Origin: Ornithinimicrobium murale
GTDB taxonomy: Bacteria; Actinomycetota; Actinomycetes; Actinomycetales; Dermatophilaceae
Assembly (NCBI RefSeq): GCF_003352835.1
Contig: NZ_QLVD01000008.1
Span: 1-64,000, forward strand
DNA length: 64,000 nt
Direction of reading: 5' to 3'
The notes beneath the pieces are model-generated. The model did not search any database. It had not been told where the DNA came from and was given only the letters and a program-made list of their open reading frames with translations. This document shows, one piece after another, positions 18,697-27,780 of the stretch. The stretch's first letter is position 1, and each line of letters begins with the position of its first letter. A program made the translations under genes and the position numbers.

Positions 18697-19482
18697 TCAG
18701 TCCTGGCGCTCGTGCAGCGGGTTGAGGATCCGGTCCAGGAACTGCCGGGTGCGCCGGTGCTGGGGGTTGGTGAACATCTGCTGTGGCGCGGAGCGCTCCA
18801 CGATGACGCCGCCGTCCATGAAGAGCACCTCGTCGGACGCGGCCCGGGCAAAGCTCAGCTCGTGGGTGACCACGACCATGGTCCATCCCTCGTCCGCGAG
18901 CTCCTTGATGACGGTCAGCACGTCGCCGACCAGCTCGGGGTCCAGGGCCGAGGTCGGCTCGTCGAACAGCAGCAGCTGGGGCTTGAGCGCGAGGGCGCGG
19001 ACGATGCCGACCCGCTGCTGTTGGCCCCCGGAGAGCTGGAAGGGGTAGACGTCCCGCTTCTCCCGCAGGCCCACCCGGTCCAGCAGGGCCTCAGCCTCGG
19101 CGATCGCCTGGGCCTTCGGCACCTTCTGCACCTGGACCGGGCCCTCGATGACGTTTTGCAGCACGGTCTTGTGGGGGAACAGGTTGTGCTGCTGGAAGAC
19201 CATCGCCGAGCGGTCCCGCAGGGCCAGCCGGTCGCGCTTGCGCAGCGGAGCGGCGAAGTCCAGGTCCGGGCCGCCGGCGAACTCGATCCGGCCGCCGTCG
19301 GGAGTCTCCAGCCCGTTCAGCGAGCGGAGCACCGTCGTCTTCCCCGAGCCGCTCGGGCCGATCAGCACGACGACCTCACCCTTGCGGACCGTGAGGTCGA
19401 TCGAGTGCAGGACCTCCAGGTCCCCAAAGCTCTTGCGCAGGCCGCTGGCCCTCAGGAGCGGGTCAGTGTCCATGTGCGACAT
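18697..19482 (-). CDS. polar amino acid ABC transporter ATP-binding protein
   Basis: A 261-residue ATPase with Walker A GPSGSGKTT, Q-loop QQHNLFPHKTV, signature LSGGQQQRVGIVRALA, Walker B LLLFDEPTSALDPELVGDV and the H-switch VVVTHELSFARAA. The HisP/GlnQ family handles polar amino acids or cystine. It is the last gene of a three-gene - strand operon and overlaps the permease end by 20 bp (or 11 bp if the second ATG is used). Confidence 0.94.
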   Translation of the reverse strand: MSHMDTDPLLRASGLRKSFGDLEVLHSIDLTVRKGEVVVLIGPSGSGKTTVLRSLNGLETPDGGRIEFAGGPDLDFAAPLRKRDRLALRDRSAMVFQQHNLFPHKTVLQNVIEGPVQVQKVPKAQAIAEAEALLDRVGLREKRDVYPFQLSGGQQQRVGIVRALALKPQLLLFDEPTSALDPELVGDVLTVIKELADEGWTMVVVTHELSFARAASDEVLFMDGGVIVERSAPQQMFTNPQHRRTRQFLDRILNPLHERQD

Positions 19483-20134
19483 AGCGATCCAATCGGGTCT
19501 CCAGGGCGCCCTGCGCCATCGACAGCACCAGGCAGAACACCCAGTAGACCAGGGCGGCCTGGAGATAGAGCAGCATGAACTCCTGGCTGAACGCCGCGAT
19601 CTTCTGCGCCTCGCGGAACAGCTCGGTCACCAGGATCATCGACGCCAGTGAGGTGTCCTTGACCAGGGAGATGAAGGTGTTGCTCAGCGGCGGCACCGAC
19701 ACCCGCGCGGCCTGCGGGAGGATCAGTCGGCGCAGGGACTGGCTGCGTGACATGCCGATCGTGTAGCCCGCCTCCCACTGCCCCTTGGGCACCGACAGGA
19801 TCGCGGCGCGGATCACCTCGGCCGCATAGCCGCCGACGTTGAGCGAGAAGGCGACGACCGCACTGGGCCACGGGTCGATAAGCACCCCGATCGAGGGGAG
19901 GCCATAGAAGATGACGAACAGCTGCACCAGCAGTGGCGTGCCGCGGATCACCGAGATATAGGCGCGAGCCAGCGACGACGCCCACCGGTTGGCCGACAGT
20001 CGCATCAGCGCCACGATCAGCGCCAGCACCAGCCCGATGGCGAAGGCGGACAGCGCCAGCGGGATGGTGCCGGTGAGCCCGCCCCTGACGATCGGCCACA
20101 GGGAGTCGAGGAAGAGTTGCGCGGAGTCAGACAT
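19463..20134 (-). CDS. polar amino acid ABC transporter permease
   Basis: A 223-residue inner-membrane permease of the His/Glu/Gln family. It has the GGLTGTIPLALSAFAIGLVLAL opening, several transmembrane helices and the EAA loop (EAGYTIGMSRSQSLRRLILPQAARVSVPPLSNTFISLVKDTSL) that contacts the ATPase. It is 51 bp downstream of the binding-protein gene and overlaps the ATPase gene. A single permease gene suggests a homodimeric channel. Confidence 0.94.
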   Translation of the reverse strand: MSDSAQLFLDSLWPIVRGGLTGTIPLALSAFAIGLVLALIVALMRLSANRWASSLARAYISVIRGTPLLVQLFVIFYGLPSIGVLIDPWPSAVVAFSLNVGGYAAEVIRAAILSVPKGQWEAGYTIGMSRSQSLRRLILPQAARVSVPPLSNTFISLVKDTSLASMILVTELFREAQKIAAFSQEFMLLYLQAALVYWVFCLVLSMAQGALETRLDRYVAHGH

Positions 20135-20185
20135 CAGGTCGTTGCCGGGTCAGGGTCGGGCCGGATCGGGTCGTGGACCGGCGGG

Positions 20186-21016
20186 TCAGTTGGAGACGTC
20201 GGCGCCGAAGTACTTCTCGCCCAGCTCGGCGAGGGTGCCGTCGGCCTCCAGCTCGGCCAGTGCCTCGTCGAAGGCCGCGACCAGCTCGCCCTTGTCCTGG
20301 CCGAAGGCGAAGGCGTTCAGCGAGGCCTCGTCCAGCTCGGCAGCGACCTTGATCGGGCTGTCCGGGTGCTCCTTGGTGTAGTCCAGGAAGGTCAGCTTGT
20401 CGTTGACCGTCGCGTCGACCCGGCCCTGCTCCAGCAGCGCGACGGACTGGGCCCAGCCCTCGATGGCTTCGACGTTGGCGCCCGCGTCCTCAGCGATCGT
20501 GCCCCAGTTGCTGGTCAGCGACTGTGCGGTCGTCTTGCCCTCGAGGTCGGCCAGGCCGGTGATGTCGCTGGTGTCCTGGGGGACCACGATGACGCCGGGG
20601 GAGACCGTGTAGGGCGTGCTGAACAGGTAGCTCTCCTCGCGCTGGGGGTTGATCGAGACCTGGTTGGCGATCACGTCGAAGCGCCCGGCCTCCAGGCCGG
20701 CGAAGATCGCGTCCCACTGGGTCTCCTGGTAGTCGATCTCCAGGTCCAGCTTCTCGGCGACGGCCTCGACCACCTCGATGTCGTAGCCGACCAGCTCGCC
20801 GCTGCCGCCCTCGTGGTAGCTGAACGGGCGGTAGGTGCCCTCGGTGCCCACGACCAGGACACCCTCCTGAGCCAGGCCGTATGCCGACCCGTTGCCGTCG
20901 GTCGCTCCCTCACCGTCGGCGCCGCCTCCAGCACTGCCGCCGGCGTCGCTTGAGCAGGCGGCGAGGATCAGGGCGGAGGTGGTCAGGGTGGCCAGGAGGG
21001 CGCGCTGGGGGGCCAT
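20186..21016 (-). CDS. amino acid ABC transporter substrate-binding lipoprotein
   Basis: A 276-residue lipoprotein with signal peptide and lipobox LILAAC (Cys21), a Gly/Ser/Asp-rich linker, then the family-3 solute-binding fold: VLVVGTEGTYRPFSYHE, LVGYDIEVVEAVAEKL, WDAIFAGLEAGRFDVIANQVSI and the C-terminal GTLAELGEKYFG. The FSTPYTVSPGVIVVP segment and overall pattern favour cystine or a polar amino acid. It leads the operon. A short related fragment exists at 13581-13622. Confidence 0.93.
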   Translation of the reverse strand: MAPQRALLATLTTSALILAACSSDAGGSAGGGADGEGATDGNGSAYGLAQEGVLVVGTEGTYRPFSYHEGGSGELVGYDIEVVEAVAEKLDLEIDYQETQWDAIFAGLEAGRFDVIANQVSINPQREESYLFSTPYTVSPGVIVVPQDTSDITGLADLEGKTTAQSLTSNWGTIAEDAGANVEAIEGWAQSVALLEQGRVDATVNDKLTFLDYTKEHPDSPIKVAAELDEASLNAFAFGQDKGELVAAFDEALAELEADGTLAELGEKYFGADVSN

Positions 21017-21171
21017 AAGAGTGTCCTTCGGGGTGACGGAGAGGGAGTTGACGGGCTGTCATAGCCAGATCTGTCAACGGCTCAGTGAAGCACTCCATGC
21101 CCTAGATGGCGAAATGGTTATCCAAATCACACCTTATGGATCAACCGTGCGCCTGGCGCCCTCCCGTGCCG

Positions 21172-21519
21172 TCAGGGTGTCGCCGCCCGGACCTCGGCCA
21201 GCTTGTCGGTGGCCCGGTGTCCTGGCTGCACTCCGTCCACCACCGTGACGATGCCCTCGGAGTTGCTGGTGCGCAGCGGGACCAGCTCCTGATAGTCGGC
21301 GGAGCCGTACCAGGCCAGGGCCGAGTCGCGGTCCGGGAAGGCGATGATGATGATGTCGCCGTCCCACTCTCCCTCGAGCGGGGACAGCGCCCCGCCGTGC
21401 ACGAGGAAGTGGCCCCCGAACGGTGCGAGGGTGGCGTCGATCCGCTGCATGTAGGTCGCGATCTCCTCACCGAAGCGCACCTCGCGCAGGTAGCCAATGG
21501 CGTAGGCGGGAAGGCTCAT
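21172..21519 (-). CDS. DUF1330 domain protein (dimeric alpha-beta barrel)
   Basis: A 115-residue protein with the DUF1330 pattern: PAYAIGYLREV, MQRIDATLAPFGGHFLVHGG, WDGDIIIIAFPDRDSALAWYGSADYQELVPLR. These ferredoxin-like barrels often occur beside regulators; their reaction is unknown. The start at 21519 is backed by a GAGGAG ribosome-binding site. It is divergent from the XRE regulator at 21609, with a palindrome between them, so it is a likely target of that regulator. Confidence 0.85.
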   Translation of the reverse strand: MSLPAYAIGYLREVRFGEEIATYMQRIDATLAPFGGHFLVHGGALSPLEGEWDGDIIIIAFPDRDSALAWYGSADYQELVPLRTSNSEGIVTVVDGVQPGHRATDKLAEVRAATP

Positions 21520-21553
21520 GGGGAACTCCTCTGATTGCTGTGTGAACTGGTTG

Positions 21554-21575
21554 CCTCGCCACGCTCGTGGCGAGG
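21554..21575. promoter_or_regulatory. 22-bp palindrome between divergent DUF1330 and XRE genes
   Basis: CCTCGCCACG (21554-21563), two bases, then its exact complement CGTGGCGAGG (21566-21575). It sits centrally in the divergent intergenic region, 34 bp before the XRE ATG and 34 bp before the DUF1330 ATG. The symmetry and position suggest an operator for the XRE regulator; a regulatory role is inferred. Confidence 0.6.
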
Positions 21576-21608
21576 GGACCAGTCCACGAGAAATCGGTCG
21601 AACAGTCG

Positions 21609-22442
21609 ATGACCTCGCAGGTAAGGTCCGCAGATGTGACGACGGCGGGGGTACTCTTGAGGACCTGGCGGCACCGGCGGCGGCTGTCTCAGCTCGAGCT
21701 CGCGAACCGTGCCCAGGTCTCACCGCGCCACGTCAGTTTCGTGGAGACCGGGCGGTCCCGGCCGACCGTTGACATGGTGCTGCGGCTGTGTGACCAGTTG
21801 GCCGTGCCGCTGCGCGAGCAGAACCAGGTGCTGCTGGCCGCGGGCCATGCGCCGGCCCACCCGCAGCACGCCCTGAACGACCCGCCGATGGCACACATCT
21901 CGACGGCCATCGAGGGCATCCTGGCCGGGCACCTGCCCTTCCCCGCGCTCGTCGTTGATCGGCGGTGGGACCTGGTGGCCGCCAACGAGGCGGCCTACGG
22001 GTTGTTGGCGGGCCTGCCGGACCACCTCCTGGAGCCACCAGTCAATGTCATCCGGCTGAGCCTGGACCCGGCCGGCCTAGCTCCCCGGATCATCAACCTC
22101 GTCCAGTGGCGTGCGCACCTGGTCCACCGACTGCGCCATGAGCTGGGGGTCAGCGCGGACCCGCTCGTGGCCGGGCTGCTCGAGGAGTTCACCACGGGTC
22201 CTGAACCACCTGTCGCGCAAGTAGACCCGCCACCTGGCCTGCTCGTCCCGCTGCGCCTGCGGGTGGGGGCCGACGTGTTGTCGTTGGTCTCGACGACAAC
22301 GGTCTTCGGGACGCCCCACGAGGTCACTCTCTCGGAGCTGGCCATCGAGGCGTTCTATCCGGCCGATGAGGCCACCCGGCGGATGCTGCTCCAGACTTTC
22401 GGGCCGGACGGTGACCGTGCGGCCAGCCCGACTGGTCGTTGA
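21609..22442 (+). CDS. XRE-family regulator with MmyB-like ligand domain
   Basis: A 277-residue regulator (ATG 21609; GTG 21636 also possible; the in-frame GTG at 21567 lies in the palindrome and is rejected). The N-terminal helix-turn-helix is GVLLRTWRHRRRLSQLELANRAQVSPRHVSFVETGRSRP; the C-terminal part matches the MmyB-like PAS-type domain: FPALVVDRRWDLVAANEAAYGLLAGLP and TLSELAIEAFYPADEATRRML. It probably responds to a small hydrophobic ligand and controls the divergent DUF1330 gene. Confidence 0.85.
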   Translation: MTSQVRSADVTTAGVLLRTWRHRRRLSQLELANRAQVSPRHVSFVETGRSRPTVDMVLRLCDQLAVPLREQNQVLLAAGHAPAHPQHALNDPPMAHISTAIEGILAGHLPFPALVVDRRWDLVAANEAAYGLLAGLPDHLLEPPVNVIRLSLDPAGLAPRIINLVQWRAHLVHRLRHELGVSADPLVAGLLEEFTTGPEPPVAQVDPPPGLLVPLRLRVGADVLSLVSTTTVFGTPHEVTLSELAIEAFYPADEATRRMLLQTFGPDGDRAASPTGR

Positions 22443-22454
22443 CCGCCCGGGGCC

Positions 22455-22892
22455 TCAGCCGCGCAGGCTGTCCAGGATCTTGGCGATCCGCCGGTCCCGC
22501 GTCGCCTCGGCCTTGGCGTCGGTGACCTGGCGGGCGTGCTCCTTGCGGGCGGAGTAGGACAGCGCGGCAAAAGCCTCGACGGCGCCGGGCTGTGCCTCCA
22601 GCGCGGCGGTCAGCGCGGGCGGCACGTCGACGGTGCGCTCTGCCGTGTCGGGCTCGATGGTGGCGGTGACCGTCTGCCCGATCTCGACGCCGAGCGCGGC
22701 GCGGGCGGCCTTGGACAGCCCGATCAGGTTCTGCCCACCCATCCTGGCCACGCGCAGCCGTTGGCTAGCGCCCTCGATGGTGACGACCACCGGTGGGTTC
22801 TTGGTGGACCCGAGCTCAGCGACCTGCTCGTCGGTGAGCACGAGCGCCGTCGCCGGGCCCATGGCTTCCAGTGTCTGCCGCACGGTGAGCAT
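22455..22892 (-). CDS. YdeI/OmpD-associated family protein (DUF1905 plus YdeI domain)
   Basis: A 145-residue protein. The N-terminal DUF1905 part carries RLRVARMGGQNLIGLSKAARAALGVEIGQTV; the C-terminal YdeI-type part carries VPPALTAAL...AFAALSYSARKEHARQVTDAKAEATRDRRIAKIL. The family is widespread in Actinobacteria without a proven role. It converges with the XRE gene, leaving 12 bp between the stops. Confidence 0.82.
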   Translation of the reverse strand: MLTVRQTLEAMGPATALVLTDEQVAELGSTKNPPVVVTIEGASQRLRVARMGGQNLIGLSKAARAALGVEIGQTVTATIEPDTAERTVDVPPALTAALEAQPGAVEAFAALSYSARKEHARQVTDAKAEATRDRRIAKILDSLRG

Positions 22893-22931
22893 CCCGTCAC
22901 ACTAGCGCCGCCGGAGCGGTAGCCTCCAGAC

Positions 22932-23483
22932 ATGCGCACACTCGTGGTCAGCGTGATTGCCGATGAGCGGCCCGGCCTGGTCGCCGAGCTCGCCAGCACC
23001 GTCGCCGAGCACGGCGGCAACTGGTTGGAGAGTCAGATGGGACGCCTGGCCGGCACCTTCGCCGGTGCCGTCCTGATCGAGGTCGCCGCCGAGCGGGTCG
23101 AGGAGCTCACCGAGGCACTGCGAGGACTCAGCGACATCGGGGTCGTCGACGTCTCCGAGGCCGCGACCGGCGTGCAGGGCTCGGCGGAGGAACCGGTCGG
23201 TCTGCACGTCGTCGGTCAGGACCAGCCCGGCATCGTCCGCGAGGTCACCCGGGCGCTCGCGGACCGTGGGCTGAGCATCAGTGAGCTCCACACCTCCACC
23301 AGTGACGCGCCGATGACCGGCGACCGGCTGTTTGAGGCACTGGCCGTGGTCGGACTCCCCGGGGACACCGACCTCGCCGGCCTACGCACCGCCCTCGACG
23401 AGGTGTCCACCGAGCTAAGCCTCGACATCCAGCTCGATGACGGCGAGGGCCTGTCCTGGGGCGAGGTGCCGGACCCGGCGTAG
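22932..23483 (+). CDS. ACT-domain protein, GcvR-like
   Basis: A 183-residue protein made of two ACT domains. The first is LVVSVIADERPGLVAELASTVAEHGGNWLESQMGRLAG, the second LHVVGQDQPGIVREVTRALADRGLSISELHTSTS. This is the layout of the glycine-cleavage regulator GcvR and of actinobacterial amino-acid-sensing proteins. No enzyme domain is attached, so a small-molecule-responsive regulatory role is likely. The start ATG 22932 is clear. Confidence 0.85.
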   Translation: MRTLVVSVIADERPGLVAELASTVAEHGGNWLESQMGRLAGTFAGAVLIEVAAERVEELTEALRGLSDIGVVDVSEAATGVQGSAEEPVGLHVVGQDQPGIVREVTRALADRGLSISELHTSTSDAPMTGDRLFEALAVVGLPGDTDLAGLRTALDEVSTELSLDIQLDDGEGLSWGEVPDPA

Positions 23484-23493
23484 CAGCCCGACC

Positions 23494-23533
23494 CAGCGCC
23501 GCCACCCACCAGCGCCGCCACCCACCAGCGCCG
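23494..23533. repeat. 16-bp tandem repeat, 2.5 copies
   Basis: CAGCGCCGCCACCCAC is repeated twice exactly (23494-23509, 23510-23525), followed by CAGCGCC. It lies just after the ACT-domain gene in a non-coding gap of about 200 bp that otherwise holds only the leader of the DUF6351 gene. Confidence 0.8.
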
Positions 23534-23691
23534 GCCCCTCACACTGGCGGGGCGCGGATGCCCTGGACACCCGCTGGGCGGGGCGCTAGGTTGCAGGGAC
23601 CGAGGACGTGGCGCTCAGCAGTAGGTGCGTCGACACGGGGGTGCTCCGCCCACGCGTGAAGAGTTCGTGTGGTCTTTTCCGAGGAGCGCCC

Positions 23692-26208
23692 ATGCCCGTC
23701 CGACGTCACCTGTCCTTCGTCCTGCCCGTCGCCGTCATCGGCAGTCTGCTGATGGCCGCCAGCTCGATGGGCAGTCCGCCCACGGTCGCCCCGGGGGCCG
23801 CACTGGAGGCCCCGACCGAAGCGACCGCCTCACCCAGGGCGATCTCGATCGAAGTGCTCTCCGGAGCGGCTGACCAGGTGACCGGCGGTGACGCCCTCGT
23901 AGAGATCACGAGCCCTGACTCGGTCGCTCCGGATGACCTGCGGGTCGCCCTCAACGGCACCGACATCACTTCAACCTTTGACCTCACCGAGGAGGGCACG
24001 CTCGTCGGCCTGGTGGACGGCCTCGACCTCGGGACCAACACACTCCGTGCCGAGGCAACCGCGTCGGGCAACCGGCCGGGTGGATCGTTTGCCATCCCCG
24101 CCACGGTCACGCTCGAGAACCACCCCACGCAGGGCCCAATCTTCTCGGGACCGCAGCAGCAGCCGTTCGTGTGCACCACGGCCCGAGGCACCTTCGGCGG
24201 TCAGCGGCTGCTGGGTCAGCCTCTCGTGGACAACCAGGACAGCCAGGGCATCAGAGTGGCGCTGGAGGACGAGAACGGCGACTACCCACAGGACGCTCGA
24301 GGCTATCCGACCGACGAGGCCGAGATCGTGGGTTGGAGCGCCAACTGCGCCACGCAGACCCGCACCGGCTACGTCTACGGCAGCACCGACGGGTCCTTCA
24401 AGTGGCTGGCCGACCCGTCCGACCTGCCGACCGATGTCGCGACGACCACGACCCTCGACGGTCAGCAGGTGCCCTTCGTCGTGCGGTGGGAGCGCGGCAC
24501 GATCAACCGCTTCATCTACAGCATCGCCGTGCTCGCGCCGGTGGGTGACGACCCGGGCGCCGCACCGGACCCCTCGCTGTGGAACCGCCGGCTCGTGTTC
24601 AGCTTTCAGGGCGGGGTCGCGATCGGGCACACCCAAGGCACCACATCGACCGGGGCGATGCTGCCGGCCGACCTGCTGGGTCTGGGCTACGGCGTGATGT
24701 GGTCCAGTGGCACCCGCACGAGCACGCACTACAACCTCCAGGTCGGCGGTGAGACTGCCCTCATGGTCAAGGAACGGGCCGTCGAGCGGTACGGCGTGCC
24801 GGACTACACGGTCGCCGTCGGGGGCTCGGGTGGCGCCATCCAGCAGTACATCTACGCCCAGAACCACCCGGGCATCATCGATGCCGCCATCCCGCAGTAC
24901 TCCTACCCGGACATGGTCACGCAGATCATCCACGTGGCCGACTGTGAGCTGCTCGAGCACTACTTCGATGTGACCGACCGCGACAACGACAAGTGGAAGG
25001 ACCCCGAGGTCAGGCAGACGATCATCGGGCTGAACGGGACGGATCACCCCCAGAATCTCTCCACCGGGGAGCTCGCACAGTGGAACGGGCTCTACCAGCT
25101 GATGAGGCTTCTGGGCTACCAGGTCATGGACCGCGACCCGTCCTCGCCGGGCCCCGCGCTGATGGAGTGCAAGCCAGGCTGGTTCGGACTCACCCCGCTG
25201 GCTCTCAACCCGACGTTCACCGACGTTGACGACCTGGACCAGCTCGAGCAGGGCATCGACGGCGTGGAGTGGACGCACTGGGGTGACCTGGTCACGATCT
25301 ACGGCACCGATGCCGACGGCAACGCGCGCGTGCCCTGGGACAACGTCGGCGTGCAGTACGGCCTCCAGGCCCTCCGCGACGGTGTCATCTCTCCCGAGGA
25401 GTTCCTGGACCTCAACGCCCAGGTCGGCAGCTGGAAGGACACCAAGGACCTGGTCGAGGAGGGCTTCCCGTTCGTCGGTGACGTCAGCCCGGCGAGCTTC
25501 GACCCGTGGAGCTCGCGCAACATGGACCTCAGCCCTGACGGTCTCACGCCGGCACCACGCGCCGCGGGCGATCTGGCCGCGATCCGCGCCCTCTACACCT
25601 CGGGCATGCAGTTCCAGGGCGACATCGACATCCCGATCATCGACGTGCGGCACTACCTCGAGGACGAGCTCGATATGCACAACACGCAGCAGTCCTTCGC
25701 GACGCGCCAGCGGATGCTCAACGTCGACGGCGATGCCTCCAACCAGGTGATCTGGTTCGTGGACGCCCGGCCCCAGGAGGCCGCCGACCTGACGGGTCAG
25801 GCCTTCGCGGTGATCGACCAGTGGATGGCCAATATCGAGGCTCATCCCGGGCTCGGGGTCGCGGGCAACAAGCCGGGGCAGGCCGTCGACTCCTGTTTCG
25901 CGACTGACGGGTCGCTCCTGGCCGCGGGCGAGGATGTCTGGGACGGCGTGCTCGACGACGCCGCGCCCGGTGCGTGCACGGAGCAGTTCCCGAGCTACTC
26001 GTCCTCGCGTCGCGTTGCCGGCGGACCCTACGAGGGCGGAGTGTGGAAGTGCACGACCCAGCCGGTCGCGCGCGCTGTCAACCAGGGCCTCTACGGCGAC
26101 TGGGAACCGACCAGGTCCGAGGTCAGCCGGCTGCAGGAGATCTTCCCGAGCGGCGTGTGCGACTACACCCGCCCGGACGCCGGCAAGCCACGCCATCGCA
26201 CGCCGTAG
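23692..26208 (+). CDS. secreted DUF6351 family protein (tannase/alpha-beta-hydrolase-like)
   Basis: An 838-residue exported protein. The ATG at 23692 has a GAGGAG site 8 bp upstream and opens a signal peptide (PVRRHLSFVLPVAVIGSLLMAASSM); the longer frame from 23608 lacks both. The body matches DUF6351: YTVAVGGSGGAIQQYIYAQNHPGIIDAAIPQYSYPDM contains a nucleophile-elbow-like GGSGG near residue 378, then conserved FDPWSSRNMDLSPDGLTPAPRA and DVRHYLEDELDMHNTQQSFATRQRM. A hydrolase (esterase-like) role is inferred; no substrate is known. Confidence 0.82.
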   Translation: MPVRRHLSFVLPVAVIGSLLMAASSMGSPPTVAPGAALEAPTEATASPRAISIEVLSGAADQVTGGDALVEITSPDSVAPDDLRVALNGTDITSTFDLTEEGTLVGLVDGLDLGTNTLRAEATASGNRPGGSFAIPATVTLENHPTQGPIFSGPQQQPFVCTTARGTFGGQRLLGQPLVDNQDSQGIRVALEDENGDYPQDARGYPTDEAEIVGWSANCATQTRTGYVYGSTDGSFKWLADPSDLPTDVATTTTLDGQQVPFVVRWERGTINRFIYSIAVLAPVGDDPGAAPDPSLWNRRLVFSFQGGVAIGHTQGTTSTGAMLPADLLGLGYGVMWSSGTRTSTHYNLQVGGETALMVKERAVERYGVPDYTVAVGGSGGAIQQYIYAQNHPGIIDAAIPQYSYPDMVTQIIHVADCELLEHYFDVTDRDNDKWKDPEVRQTIIGLNGTDHPQNLSTGELAQWNGLYQLMRLLGYQVMDRDPSSPGPALMECKPGWFGLTPLALNPTFTDVDDLDQLEQGIDGVEWTHWGDLVTIYGTDADGNARVPWDNVGVQYGLQALRDGVISPEEFLDLNAQVGSWKDTKDLVEEGFPFVGDVSPASFDPWSSRNMDLSPDGLTPAPRAAGDLAAIRALYTSGMQFQGDIDIPIIDVRHYLEDELDMHNTQQSFATRQRMLNVDGDASNQVIWFVDARPQEAADLTGQAFAVIDQWMANIEAHPGLGVAGNKPGQAVDSCFATDGSLLAAGEDVWDGVLDDAAPGACTEQFPSYSSSRRVAGGPYEGGVWKCTTQPVARAVNQGLYGDWEPTRSEVSRLQEIFPSGVCDYTRPDAGKPRHRTP

Positions 26209-26250
26209 GCCACGGGACACGCACGGGCACGCGCGGGGCATGATGGCCCT

Positions 26251-26853
26251 GTGACTGTGCACGCGACCCGAGGCCGCACGACCGGGCTGCTCCTGGCCGC
26301 CGGGGCCGGTCGGCGCTACGGCCAGCCCAAGGGCACCGTCGAGGACACCGAAGGGCCCTGGGTGGTCCGGGCCGCCCGTGCACTGCTCGAGGGCGGGTGC
26401 GGTGACGTCCTGGTCGTCACCGGTGCGCAGGCCGAGGACGTCGAGGCACGGGTCGCCGGGCTCGAGGACGTCACGACGACCCGGTGCGGCACCTGGGAGC
26501 AGGGGATGGGGGAGTCGCTGCGCTCCGGCCTGACCGCGCTGGCCACCCGGGGCCGGACGATCCCGCTGCAGGCCCTCGTCCATCTGGTGGACCTGCCGGA
26601 CGTCGGTGCCGACGTCGTCGCCCGGGTGCTGGACGCCGCCGGTGCCGGGACCGGCGCCCTGGCGCGCGCGGCATACGGCGGTCGTCCTGGACACCCGGTG
26701 CTGCTCGGGCGCGACCACTGGGAGGGTGTCCTGGGGCGTGCGCGGGGGGACGCGGGGGCGCGGAGCTACCTGCGGGCCGTGCCGCCGGCCCTCGTGGAGT
26801 GCGGCGACCTTGCCGAGGGCACCGATGTCGACGAACCCGGCGCTCCCCGCTAG
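26251..26853 (+). CDS. MocA-like molybdenum cofactor nucleotidyltransferase
   Basis: A 200-residue NTP-transferase starting at GTG 26251. The N-terminal GLLLAAGAGRRYGQPKG is the nucleotide-binding motif of the MobA/MocA family; LVHLVDLPDVGADVV carries the metal-binding Asp, and GRPGHPVLL is also typical. In this setting it probably adds CTP to molybdopterin to make the cytosine dinucleotide cofactor of the CoxSLM enzyme. It is 9 bp upstream of the MoxR/CoxD gene. Confidence 0.85.
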   Translation: MTVHATRGRTTGLLLAAGAGRRYGQPKGTVEDTEGPWVVRAARALLEGGCGDVLVVTGAQAEDVEARVAGLEDVTTTRCGTWEQGMGESLRSGLTALATRGRTIPLQALVHLVDLPDVGADVVARVLDAAGAGTGALARAAYGGRPGHPVLLGRDHWEGVLGRARGDAGARSYLRAVPPALVECGDLAEGTDVDEPGAPR

Positions 26854-26862
26854 CGTGTCGCC

Positions 26863-27780
26863 ATGTCAGACGAGGACGTCTTCGCCAGCCCGCAGTCGCT
26901 GTCCGACGCCCTAGCCGGGACCGGTTACCTGGCCGACGCAGGCCTGGCGACGGTCACCTGGCTGGCCCAGGACCTCGACCGGCCGCTGCTGCTGGAGGGG
27001 GAGCCCGGCACCGGCAAGACCGCGCTGGCCGAGGCCCTTGCGCAACTGACGGATGTCCCGCTGATCCGGCTGCAGTGCTATGAGGGCATCGAGGCGGGCC
27101 AGGCGCTCTATGACTGGGACTTCCCCCGCCAGATCCTGCACCTGCGCGCGGTGCAGGCACTCGCCGACCGCAGCCCGATCGGCGACGGAGCCGACGCGCT
27201 GCACAGTGTCGAGCAGCTCGAGGCGAACCTCTTCGACGAGCGGTTCCTGCAGGCCCGGCCGATCCTGCGGGCGCTGCGCGAGGCGCCGTGCGTGCTCCTG
27301 GTCGACGAGATCGACCGGGCAGATGACGAGTTCGAGGCCTTCCTGCTCGAGGTCCTCTCGACCTGGTCGGTGACGATCCCCGAGCTCGGGACGGTCCGTG
27401 CGCAGACGCCGCCGTTGGTCGTCCTCACCTCCAACCGCACGCGGGAGCTGCACGACGCCCTCAAGCGGCGCTGCCTCTATCACTGGATCGACCACCCCGG
27501 CCTGGAGCGGGAGCTGGCCATCCTCCGCGTCCGGCTGCCCGAGGTCGAGGAGGCGCTCGCGACCGATGTGGTGCGCCTGGTGCAACGGCTGCGTGCTGAG
27601 GAGGACCTGCTCAAGCCGCCCGGGGTGGCCGAGACCCTGGACTGGGCCCGCGCCGTGGCCGCGCTCGGCCTCAGCCGGTTCGACCCCGAGGTGGCGGCCC
27701 GCACGATGGGCGCCGCGGTGAAGCACCGCGAGGACACCGAGCGGGTCCGGGTCGCGATCGACCGGATGCTGACGAGATGA
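26863..27780 (+). CDS. coxD: MoxR-family AAA+ ATPase, CoxD-like
   Basis: A 305-residue MoxR-type ATPase with Walker A GEPGTGKTALAEALA (about residue 47), the FPRQILHLRAVQALA insert, Walker B CVLLVDEIDRADDEFEAFLLEVLS and sensor LTSNRTRELHDALKRRCLYHW. In Oligotropha the CoxD chaperone helps insert the [CuSMoO2] centre. Its stop overlaps the start of the VWA gene (ATGA), so the pair should be co-produced. Confidence 0.9.
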   Translation: MSDEDVFASPQSLSDALAGTGYLADAGLATVTWLAQDLDRPLLLEGEPGTGKTALAEALAQLTDVPLIRLQCYEGIEAGQALYDWDFPRQILHLRAVQALADRSPIGDGADALHSVEQLEANLFDERFLQARPILRALREAPCVLLVDEIDRADDEFEAFLLEVLSTWSVTIPELGTVRAQTPPLVVLTSNRTRELHDALKRRCLYHWIDHPGLERELAILRVRLPEVEEALATDVVRLVQRLRAEEDLLKPPGVAETLDWARAVAALGLSRFDPEVAARTMGAAVKHREDTERVRVAIDRMLTR

